A DNA stretch of 64,000 bases, taken from contig JAAKBF010000007.1 of assembly GCA_012656075.1 (NCBI GenBank), forward strand, positions 1,364,001-1,428,000. Reading direction: 5' to 3'. The DNA comes from Phytophthora hibernalis. Its lineage: Eukaryota > Oomycota > Peronosporomycetes > Peronosporales > Peronosporaceae. Of this stretch, positions 49,101 through 59,049 are shown piece by piece; positions within the stretch are counted from its first letter, which is position 1, and each line of letters begins with the position of its first letter. The translations under genes and the position numbers were made by a program. Under the pieces are notes generated by a model. The model was not told where the DNA came from and ran no database searches. It saw nothing but the letters and a program-made list of their open reading frames with translations.

Positions 49101-52100
49101 ATGGGTATTGTGGATTTCGGCCAAATTTGCGGAATAGTCTACAATACTCAGCGACAGCTACGTTAAGTTGACGCACGTGTGGAATCTCGAACGATAACGT
49201 TGGCGCTAATGGTAGACAGAGCCTTCATACCAACACTGCATGTCGTTACATTTCTGGGGATACTCTACATCATAAAGACATACCATCCGGAAGAAGAAAT
49301 ATTACCAAACACTTTACTCTGTATCATCCTGACTTACCAGTATGCGCCTCAGTATAATCCATCGTGTGCAACTCTATACTTCTGTATCATCCGGAATAAA
49401 GTCATTCATTACATCAGCATATTCAGTACGATCAGTCGCAACACTAGCACTTTAGTTCGATCATCCGCGCTCAGTTCAGATCGATCGCATTGAGAAGCCT
49501 TATGAGCAGCTGATCCTGGGTCCGTGACCGGAGGCATCACCAAAGACATCACCATTGAAACCGGTCTTGTCGTCGTGGGAGCCGTTGACGTCTGAGGTGG
49601 TAGCCAACCTACAATTGTGCACGACGCTGGCATATTACTCGGGTTGATGTAGGAGCTGTGTGTGCGTCCGGTGATGGAGCTCGAAATGACTGGAAAGACT
49701 CAGTATTGCCTAAGAACAAACGTATCATTAGCATACCAGCAACATTAGATGCAATGGGGACACCCGTCTTCATAGGTGTCGAATTCGCGTCATAGATCAT
49801 CCCTATGGTCCTTGATCGTTGACCGTGTGTATGGGCAGCTCCCTGTCATACCTGTAGGCTTCCGCTTGTTCTCGGCCTCTATGCATAGCTTGCGTAACCG
49901 CTGTGTGGGCGTACTCTCCACGGGGCGTTCGTCGTTTCCGAAATGAGGTGTATGAGTGGGCGGCGGACATGTGGGCGTGGGATTTCAAGAGAATGTACAA
50001 ACCTGTTTGGGACTTATATTCATGTTTCTTTTGCAACGGAAGATTCCCCGTCTATCTACCCATCACCCATCCAGAAGAAAGGATCGACTGGTCCTCGCCC
50101 ATACAAAAAACTATTTGCGGCGTTAGACCTTGTAGCCAAGTTAGCTGGATATTAAATCCTATTAAAGGCTTATTCGGTATGATACCGAATACGGGGCTAG
50201 AAGGGCACACGTAACGCTAGGCACATTGTCTCCTTAACTGGCGTTGGTGGTCACGGCGGTGTCATGCTGCTGCTGCACGCCTCAGTTCTGTTCGTCTATT
50301 ATTGGCTAATATCCGGTCAATATTTTTGACGGTTGCCAAAACTACACGTATTGTACTCGGAATGGGTATTGTGGATTTCGGCCAAATTTGCGGAATAGTC
50401 TACAATACTCAGCGACAGCTACGTTAAGTTGACGCACGTGTGGAATCTCGAACGATAACGTTGGCGCTAATGGTAGACAGAGCCTTCATACCAACACTGC
50501 ATGTCGTTACATTTCTGGGGATACTCTACATCATAAAGACATACCATCCGGAAGAAGAAATATTACCAAACACTTTACTCTGTATCATCCTGACTTACCA
50601 GTATGCGCTCAGTATAATCCATCGTGTGCAACTCTATACTTCTGTATCATCCGGAATAAAGTCATTCATTACATCAGCATATTCAGTACGATCAGTCGCA
50701 ACACTAGCACTTTAGTTCGATCATCCGCGCTCAGTTCAGATCGATCGCATTGAGAAGCCTTATGAGCAGCTGATCCTGGGTCCGTGACCGGAGGCATCAC
50801 CAAAGACATCACCATTGAAACCGGTCTTGTCGTCGTGGGAGCCGTTGACGTCTGAGGTGGTAGCCAACCTACAATTGTGCACGACGCTGGCATATTACTC
50901 GGGTTGATGTAGGAGCTGTGTGTGCGTCCGGTGATGGAGCTCGAAATGACTGGAAAGACTCAGTATTGCCTAAGAACAAACGTATCATTAGCATACCAGC
51001 AACATTAGATGCAATGGGGACACCCGTCTTCATAGGTGTCGAATTCGCGTCATAGATCATCCCTATGGTCCTTGATCGTTGACCGTGTGTATGGGCAGCT
51101 CCCTGTCATACCTGTAGGCTTCCGCTTGTTCTCGGCCTCTATGCATAGCTTGCGTAACCGCTGTGTGGGCGTACTCTCCACGGGGCGTTCGTCGTTTCCG
51201 AAATGAGGTGTATGAGTGGGCGGCGGACATGTGGGCGTGGGATTTCAAGAGAATGTACAAACCTGTTTGGGACTTATATTCATGTTTCTTTTGCAACGGA
51301 AGATTCCCCGTCTATCTACCCATCACCCATCCAGAAGAAAGGATCGACTGGTCCTCGCCCATACAAAAACTATTTGCGGCGTTAGACCTTGTAGCCAAGT
51401 TAGCTGGATATTAAATCCTATTAAAAGGCTTATTCGGTATGATACCGAATACGGGGCTAGAAGGGCACACGTAACGCTAGGCACATTGTCTCCTTAACTG
51501 GCGTTGGTGGTCACGGCGGTGTCATGCTGCTGCTGCACGCCTCAGTTCTGTTCGTCTATTATTGGCTAATATCCGGTCAATATTTTTGACGGTTGCCAAA
51601 ACTACACGTATTGTACTCGGAATGGGTATTGTGGATTTCGGCCAAATTTGCGGAATAGTCTACAATACTCAGCGACAGCTACGTTAAGTTGACGCACGTG
51701 TGGAATCTCGAACGATAACGTTGGCGCTAATGGTAGACAGAGCCTTCATACCAACACTGCATGTCGTTACATTTCTGGGGATACTCTACATCATAAAGAC
51801 ATACCATCCGGAAGAAGAAATATTACCAAACACTTTACTCTGTATCATCCTGACTTACCAGTATGCGCCTCAGTATAATCCATCGTGTGCAACTCTATAC
51901 TTCTGTATCATCCGGAATAAAGTCATTCATTACATCAGCATATTCAGTACGATCAGTCGCAACACTAGCACTTTAGTTCGATCATCCGCGCTCAGTTCAG
52001 ATCGATCGCATTGAGAAGCCTTATGAGCAGCTGATCCTGGGTCCGTGACCGGAGGCATCACCAAAGACATCACCATTGAAACCGGTCTTGTCGTCGTGGG

Positions 52101-54180
52101 AGCCGTTGACGTCTGAGGTGGTAGCCAACCTACAATTGTGCACGACGCTGGCATATTACTCGGGTTGATGTAGGAGCTGTGTGTGCGTCCGGTGATGGAG
52201 CTCGAAATGACTGGAAAGACTCAGTATTGCCTAAGAACAAACGTATCATTAGCATACCAGCAACATTAGATGCAATGGGGACACCCGTCTTCATAGGTGT
52301 CGAATTCGCGTCATAGATCATCCCTATGGTCCTTGATCGTTGACCGTGTGTATGGGCAGCTCCCTGTCATACCTGTAGGCTTCCGCTTGTTCTCGGCCTC
52401 TATGCATAGCTTGCGTAACCGCTGTGTGGGCGTACTCTCCACGGGGCGTTCGTCGTTTCCGAAATGAGGTGTATGAGTGGGCGGCGGACATGTGGGCGTG
52501 GGATTTCAAGAGAATGTACAAACCTGTTTGGGACTTATATTCATGTTTCTTTTGCAACGGAAGATTCCCCGTCTATCTACCCATCACCCATCCAGAAGAA
52601 AGGATCGACTGGTCCTCGCCCATACAAAAAACTATTTGCGGCGTTAGACCTTGTAGCCAAGTTAGCTGGATATTAAATCCTATTAAAAGGCTTATTCGGT
52701 ATGATACCGAATACGGGGCTAGAAGGGCACACGTAACGCTAGGCACATTGTCTCCTTAACTGGCGTTGGTGGTCACGGCGGTGTCATGCTGCTGCTGCAC
52801 GCCTCAGTTCTGTTCGTCAATTATTGGCTAATATCCGGTCAATATTTTTGACGGTTGCCAAAACTACACGTATTGTACTCGGAATGGGTATTGTGGATTT
52901 CGGCCAAATTTGCGGAATAGTCTACAATACTCAGCGACAGCTACGTTAAGTTGACGCACGTGTGGAATCTCGAACGATAACGTTGGCGCTAATGGTAGAC
53001 AGAGCCTTCATACCAACACTGCATGTCGTTACATTTCTGGGGATACTCTACATCATAAAGACATACCATCCGGAAGAAGAAATATTACCAAACACTTTAC
53101 TCTGTATCATCCTGACTTACCAGTATGCGCCTCAGTATAATCCATCGTGTGCAACTCTATACTTCTGTATCATCCGGAATAAAGTCATTCATTACATCAG
53201 CATATTCAGTACGATCAGTCGCAACACTAGCACTTTAGTTCGATCATCCGCGCTCAGTTCAGATCGATCGCATTGAGAAGCCTTATGAGCAGCTGATCCT
53301 GGGTCCGTGACCGGAGGCATCACCAAAGACATCACCATTGAAACCGGTCTTGTCGTCGTGGGAGCCGTTGACGTCTGAGGTGGTAGCCAACCTACAATTG
53401 TGCACGACGCTGGCATATTACTCGGGTTGATGTAGGAGCTGTGTGTGCGTCCGGTGATGGAGCTCGAAATGACTGGAAAGACTCAGTATTGCCTAAGAAC
53501 AAACGTATCATTAGCATACCAGCAACATTAGATGCAATGGGGACACCCGTCTTCATAGGTGTCGAATTCGCGTCATAGATCATCCCTATGGTCCTTGATC
53601 GTTGACCGTGTGTATGGGCAGCTCCCTGTCATACCTGTAGGCTTCCGCTTGTTCTCGGCCTCTATGCATAGCTTGCGTAACCGCTGTGTGGGCGTACTCT
53701 CCACGGGGCGTTCGTCGTTTCCGAAATGAGGTGTATGAGTGGGCGGCGGACATGTGGGCGTGGGATTTCAAGAGAATGTACAAACCTGTTTGGGACTTAT
53801 ATTCATGTTTCTTTTGCAACGGAAGATTCCCCGTCTATCTACCCATCACCCATCCAGAAGAAAGGATCGACTGGTCCTCGCCCATACAAAAAACTATTTG
53901 CGGCGTTAGACCTTGTAGCCAAGTTAGCTGGATATTAAATCCTATTAAAAGGCTTATTCGGTATGATACCGAATACGGGGCTAGAAGGGCACACGTAACG
54001 CTAGGCACATTGTCTCCTTAACTGGCGTTGGTGGTCACGGCGGTGTCATGCTGCTGCTGCACGCCTCAGTTCTGTTCGTCAATTATTGGCTAATATCCGG
54101 TCAATATTTTTGACGGTTGCCAAAACTACACGTATTGTACTCGGAATGGGTATTGTGGATTTCGGCCAAATTTGCGGAAT

Positions 54181-55442
54181 AGTCTACAATACTCAGCGAC
54201 AGCTACGTTAAGTTGACGCACGTGTGGAATCTCGAACGATAACGTTGGCGCTAATGGTAGACAGAGCCTTCATACCAACACTGCATGTCGTTACATTTCT
54301 GGGGATACTCTACATCATAAAGACATACCATCCGGAAGAAGAAATATTACCAAACACTTTACTCTGTATCATCCTGACTTACCAGTATGCGCCTCAGTAT
54401 AATCCATCGTGTGCAACTCTATACTTCTGTATCATCCGGAATAAAGTCATTCATTACATCAGCATATTCAGTACGATCAGTCGCAACACTAGCACTTTAG
54501 TTCGATCAACCGCGCTCAGTTCAGATCGATCGCATTGAGAAGCCTTATGAGCAGCTGATCCTGGGTCCGTGACCGGAGGCATCACCAAAGACATCACCAT
54601 TGAAACCGGTCTTGTCGTCGTGGGAGCCGTTGACGTCTGAGGTGGTAGCCAACCTACAATTGTGCACGACGCTGGCATATTACTCGGGTTGATGTAGGAG
54701 CTGTGTGTGCGTCCGGTGATGGAGCTCGAAATGACTGGAAAGACTCAGTATTGCCTAAGAACAAACGTATCATTAGCATACCAGCAACATTAGATGCAAT
54801 GGGGACACCCGTCTTCATAGGTGTCGAATTCGCGTCATAGATCATCCCTATGGTCCTTGATCGTTGACCGTGTGTATGGGCAGCTCCCTGTCATACCTGT
54901 AGGCTTCCGCTTGTTCTCGGCCTCTATGCATAGCTTGCGTAACCGCTGTGTGGGCGTACTCTCCACGGGGCGTTCGTCGTTTCCGAAATGAGGTGTATGA
55001 GTGGGCGGCGGACATGTGGGCGTGGGATTTCAAGAGAATGTACAAACCTGTTTGGGACTTATATTCATGTTTCTTTTGCAACGGAAGATTCCCCGTCTAT
55101 CTACCCATCACCCATCCAGAAGAAAGGATCGACTGGTCCTCGCCCATACAAAAAACTATTTGCGGCGTTAGACCTTGTAGCCAAGTTAGCTGGATATTAA
55201 ATCCTATTAAAAGGCTTATTCGGTATGATACCGAATACGGGGCTAGAAGGGCACACGTAACGCTAGGCACATTGTCTCCTTAACTGGCGTTGGTGGTCAC
55301 GGCGGTGTCATGCTGCTGCTGCACGCCTCAGTTATGTTCGTCTACTATTGGCTAATATCCGGTCAATATTTTTGACGGTTGCCAAAACTACACGTATTGT
55401 ACTCGGAATGGGTATTGTGGATTTCGGCCAAATTTGCGGAAT
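54181..55442. repeat. Satellite unit 32 (right terminal copy)
   Basis: The last unit has private changes A for T at 54509, A for C at 55334 and C for T at 55345. It keeps the A (for G) at the GGGCACACG site that is shared by units 27-32 only. It ends exactly at GCGGAAT, after which unrelated sequence CGGGGCGGTTT begins, so the array contains a whole number of units. Confidence 0.9.
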
Positions 55443-55444
55443 CG

Positions 55445-55475
55445 GGGCGGTTTGGTGGCACATGCGAAACCGCCC
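55445..55475. repeat. Stem-loop abutting the right end of the array
   Basis: GGGCGGTTT (55445-55453) and AAACCGCCC (55467-55475) form a perfect 9-bp stem with a 13-base loop, starting two bases after the last satellite base. It has no counterpart at the left end of the array. It may be the terminal hairpin of a neighbouring element or an independent structure. Confidence 0.65.
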
Positions 55476-55689
55476 AGCGTTTGCTAGATATATATAATTG
55501 GTCAAAATAGATGATTTTTGTCCATTTTTGTCCTATCATTGTTGAATGATCTATCTCGGGTGGACACTGCTCAGCTCTGCTGCAGTCAAAAAGCTTCACT
55601 GGATCGCTCACCGTAAGTGCATACCAACGATACAGCACCATTGCCCGTAGCTAACCATGAACGTTATTAACAAGGCTCGCTGTTCTGTA

Positions 55690-56262
55690 GATAGCTCTTG
55701 TTCGCGTGGAGTTCTTGTGGCATAGTTCTCGCTAGCCTTGTGGGGTCGCTGACCTCACAGGCGTCACTGACCTTGCGGAATCCCTGGTGTAGCTCGCGTC
55801 GGTGGAGTCCCTGGCCTTGCTTGCACTGTCGCTGACCCTGTGGAGTCTCAAGCCTTGCTCAAGTCGCCGTAGTCGCTGTGGCCACTAGTCCTGCTGCTCA
55901 CTTCACTGGAGTGCCTGGCTTTGCCCGTCTCGCTGGGGTCGCTGTCGTTGTAGGGGTGGGTGGAGTTGCTGACCTGTGGATTCCCCAGCCTTGTTCAAGT
56001 CGTTGATCTTGCCGGGGTTGCTGGTGTCCCTGTCCTTGCAGGCGTCACTGGAGTTGCTGGTCTTGTGGAGTCGCTGTCAGTGACCTAGTCGCTGGTATTG
56101 CTCGAGGTGCTGGCCTTCTGGAGTCGCCAGCCCTGCTGGTGTCGCCGCCGTTGCTGGCCTTCTGGAGTCCTTGACCTTGCTCAAGTCACTGGCTTTGCTG
56201 GCATCGTTTGTGTTGCTGGTGTGCTGGACTTGCTGGAGTCGGTGGCCGTGATCGAGTAGCTT
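55690..56262. repeat. Degenerate minisatellite of ~18-bp units (CTGGAGTCGCTGGCCTTG-like)
   Basis: The segment is built of variations on GGAGTCGCTGRCCTTGCT, with GTCGCTG and CTTGCT recurring every 9 to 18 bases, for example CTGGAGTCGCCAGCCCTG followed by CTGGTGTCGCCGCCGTTG at about 56,109-56,150. The units differ by many substitutions and length changes. Stops occur in all frames, so it is not coding now. It ends directly before the transposase start at 56,272. The interval 55,476-55,690 to its left shows AT-rich, unassigned sequence. Confidence 0.6.
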
Positions 56263-56271
56263 GTCTGTCAC

Positions 56272-57385
56272 TATGGAGGAGGCCGTGACGAAGCAGCATG
56301 CGCATCCCAATACCGTCTTCCATTGCGTGTACGGATATTACAGCCTCGGTTACTCAAGCGCGAACTAGCTGAGGTATACAACAGGTCCGAGAAGACGGTT
56401 AGCAACTGGATCCAAGCATATGATAGGACAGGAACGTTTCAGAGAGCAAAAACCAGTACTGACAAGAAGTTCACTGCTGCTCATCGCCAATGGCTTTGTG
56501 ACTTTTATCAAGATCGTCCACTCTCCTATATTGACGAAGCCCAAGCCGCTTTCAAACGTGCGCATCACGTGAGCATTTCGAAGACCAGTGTGTGGAGAAT
56601 TATTCACGACTGCGGTCTAACGTGGAAGGTGCTGGAACGCAGAGCGATGCACATCAAGGAGCACGACGTGTTCCGCTTCACACATGAACTAAGTACAATT
56701 GATTGGAATCACCAGAACCTCGTGTTCTTAGACGAAGTGTCGTTCGATAACATAGGCATGATCCGGAAGCGTGGCTACACACTTCGTGGAAGGACTGTTG
56801 CAGTCCGTGGTGATTTCCAGTGAAAACCACGAATCTCAGTGTTGGCCTTTATTGGTGTGAATGGAATTAACGACTACTATGACACGGAGGGAACATTTGA
56901 CAGGGTGAAGTTCTTGGAGTCGTGCCGTGCGTTTACCTACTCGAAAAACGGAAACGTTCGGCAGTACCCTGGGCCAAACTCGGTTTGGATTTTAGATGGA
57001 GCAGCTATCAACAGGCACACCGAGATCGTGTACTTCCTACGCAGCATTGTAGTGGTGCCGATTTTTCTACCTGCCTACTGTCCTTTTTCAATCCTATCGA
57101 GTATCTCTTTGGCTACGCCAAGAGGCTTTTCAACGTCATTATGACGAGTCGTCTGGTCGCGATTTGATGCCGTTCATAGTTCAAACGTTCACGCGTTTTG
57201 AGGGCTATAACATGGCAAACGTCTTTGAGCATTGTGGGTGGTCGGTGCAAGACCATTTCAATCCCGTTGGACAACTAGCCAAGGAGAACGGAATGACCGC
57301 AGACACACGAAGAAGCGTTCAACAAAACGACATGCAAGACGATGGATTGGACTTTTCGGTAAGGCAGAACGAAGCGCTATCGTAG
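56272..57385 (+). pseudogene. Tc1/IS630-like (DD34E) transposase, three lesions
   Basis: The likely start is ATG 56272 (MEEAVTKQHAHPNTVFHCVY). A missing base near 56,353 breaks the frame before KRELAEVYNRSEKTVSNWIQ, the helix-turn-helix. The core then reads LVFLDEVSFDNIGMI (Asp codon 56731-56733), a TGA at 56821-56823, SVWILDGAAINRHTEI (Asp 56995-56997) and, after another missing base near 57,085, NPIEYLFGYAKRLFN (Glu 57099-57101), giving a DD34E triad. The tail VFEHCGWSVQDHFNPV ends at TAG 57383-57385. The family performs cut-and-paste transposition at TA sites. No convincing TIRs were found: sequence near 55,445 and 57,400-58,700 does not match. Decay is light (two 1-base deletions and one stop), so sequencing error could explain part of it. 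Confidence 0.8.
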
Positions 57386-57487
57386 CCTTGGCTATCTTGC
57401 CCTGCGGATAAGCACAAGGTACGGTGCGTTTGGCTGGGTTAAGCTTTCGTAATTGTGAAAGGCAGACTTTGAGTAGTGGCTGGAATC

Positions 57488-58495
57488 TTACTCGTGGTCG
57501 ATGTCATTGTTGTTCTCCATCAGGATCATTGGGTCGACAGCTTCAGGAGGGGAGCATGTCGTTTATAAAGGCTTCGATAATTGTCCCACGTCGAGCGATC
57601 CATATTTCGCGTGAGATGGTTTTCCCACATCCTCCAGACTACCGCCGCAGCCTGGAACGTTGAATCCCATTGCTGTTGTAGTTGGTCCACAATCTCTTGA
57701 AGAGAGCTTTCAGCAGTCGCCCCGGCGCGATCGGTTTCCGCTGGAAGAATGCAAGTCGACTTGAATGTATCACAGTCCCGCTGTCTAGTAATTGCAACGC
57801 CATACTCGTACACTAGCAATGTCACAGTTTCTCCTTTCACCACCGTAAGCCAAGCGTTCCATTGGTTTTTTGATTTCGTGTTGTCCACGATGTGTCGCTT
57901 GGATTTGAACTGCATGAATCGGATCCAACCCTTCTTCTTCGGTTCAGCGATACACCACACGCTGTCGGTCTTGACAGCGCGGCCCAATATACGAGGCCTG
58001 AAGCGTGACCAAAGCTTGCGTAGAATATCCGTGAAGGACGATCCGTTCACAGCAACATCATCGAGGGTATCGCCAGACGCGTCTCGCTGGCCAATTGTAG
58101 ACTTGACGATCGGTTGAACTACAAGTTGAAAAAGGTTGGGTTGCCTTGCGAAGTCACCTCCCCTCTGACTCACTGTCTTCTCCTTGATTTAGGGAATTCT
58201 CGGCCGACACAGGCGAACTTCGTGGAGGCGGAGCGCGCTCATGGCTCAGCGACACTTGCGCTCGCGTCGTAAACTCCTGGGATGCTCGCCGTGGAGACCC
58301 ATGAACCGAAAATGCAGTCTCCAGTTGCGGTGACCGTCTTGTTGGTAGTGTCGCTGCAGACGTTGCTGGCGACTGCGCCAGCCGTGGCGATTGTCGTGTT
58401 GCTGCGGGCATTACCGGCGACGGCGCCAGTCGAGGCGATCTTCTTGCCGTAGCATGGCGGGCTTGGTACGGTGAAGCACGGTGTTGACTTCGCAT
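57488..58495 (-). pseudogene. Unknown oomycete gene with Pro/Ser/Arg-rich N-terminus, frameshifted
   Basis: On the minus strand, ATG 58495 opens MRSQHRASPYQARHATARRS and a repeat-like region of RRSPRLAPSP / RQSPRLAQSP / RRSPQLE motifs. Near 58,165 the frame shifts from GEDSESEG to GDFARQPNLFQLVVQPIV. The C-terminal domain includes ILRKLWSRFRPRILGRAV, GWIRFMQFKSKRHIVDNT, GETVTLLVYEYGVAITRQRD, ETDRAGATAESSLQEIVDQL and VVWRMWENHLTR. A second shift near 57,545 gives the tail MENNNDIDHE and TAA 57488-57490. I believe related proteins are frequent in oomycete genomes, but no catalytic motif is visible and I give no function. It converges on the transposase gene, 102 bp away, which might mean both belong to one element. 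Both shifts are single-base. Confidence 0.5.
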
Positions 58496-59031
58496 GTGAA
58501 GATCTTCACGAGCGAAGCTCGTCGGGCCTCGACGTGTGTGACGAGGGCTGTGTTCTCCACGATGGCTGCAAGTTGCCGTCTGCAACGGACGAAGTCAAAC
58601 TGTCCAAAGTAATTTTGTATGACGGTTTATGGGTCGGTCGATTCGGGTGCGGTTTGCCAGGGTCGATTCAAACGGCCCGGTTCGGAAAATTAGAGTAGAA
58701 CTCACAATATAATATTTGGAAGGAAACCCGAGTAGTTCAACAGTATAATAGCATACATGTATAATAGTATTTTAATATTTTAAAAAATAAGCCGTCAAGA
58801 ATTTCTCTCGTACGTACGGATACTATAATAGAAACACAAGAGTGCTGTATGTATATCAATGACCGAGAGAACGAAAATCCAATCCCGTATCCGGATAGTC
58901 TTGGAAACTTTGCTGAATGGAATTCGAACACTACTATTTCATGAAGTCCTTTCCTATTCCTGTCGAGAGAGTATTCCAGGATTTCTTTCGTAAAATTTCG
59001 GTCCCTCGTCCAATCACCATCCAGCAATCCT
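58496..59031. other. Intergenic region upstream of the deubiquitinase gene
   Basis: No gene supported. 58,500-58,700 contains CGGTTT/CGGTTCGG-rich sequence with direct repeats of GGTCGATTC (about 58,635 and 58,661), then an AT-rich block (58,700-58,860). This block probably holds the promoter of the gene starting at 59,050, but no TATA box is evident, as is usual in oomycetes. Confidence 0.4.
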
Positions 59032-59039
59032 CTCACTCC
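59032..59039 (+). promoter_or_regulatory. Inr-like initiator element
   Basis: CTCACTCC matches the oomycete initiator consensus YTCANTYY exactly and lies 11 bases before the start codon at 59050. If the central A (59035) is the transcription start, the 5' UTR would be 15 nt, short but normal for oomycetes. The motif is short and expected by chance fairly often, so the call depends on its position. Confidence 0.4.
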
Positions 59040-59049
59040 TGAGAACGCC

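Larger units (their letters stand above)
15098..55442. repeat. 40.3-kb satellite array, 32 head-to-tail copies of a ~1.26-kb unit
   Basis: Each unit starts AGTCTACAATACTCAGCG and ends CAAATTTGCGGAAT. Unit starts: 15098, 16359, 17620, 18879, 20140, 21398, 22659, 23919, 25179, 26438, 27699, 28960, 30221, 31482, 32743, 34003, 35264, 36525, 37786, 39048, 40308, 41569, 42830, 44091, 45352, 46613, 47875, 49136, 50397, 51657, 52919, 54181. Lengths are 1,258-1,262 bp (mean 1,260.8). All copies share orientation, none is truncated, and no other element interrupts them. Differences are a few substitutions and 1-2 base indels. Recurring variants are A5/A6 in CCCATACAAAAAC and A3/A4 in CCTATTAAAAGG. I recognise no family; it is not rDNA, tRNA, 5S or histone sequence. 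It could be a heterochromatic or pericentromeric satellite, or a recently amplified segment. Confidence 0.97.

Noticed and set aside
15098..55442. CRISPR array
   Set aside because: The repeated unit is 1.26 kb with no short repeat/spacer alternation, and the genome is eukaryotic.
15098..55442. rDNA, 5S, tRNA or histone gene cluster
   Set aside because: I see no conserved rRNA segments, no histone motifs, and the only B-box-like string (AGTTCGATCATCC) has the wrong spacing and no matching A box.
55445..58760. TIRs bounding the IS630-like transposase and the unknown gene
   Set aside because: GGCGGTTT near 55,447 and GCGGTTTG near 58,651 are similar, but they are in the same orientation and the match does not extend.
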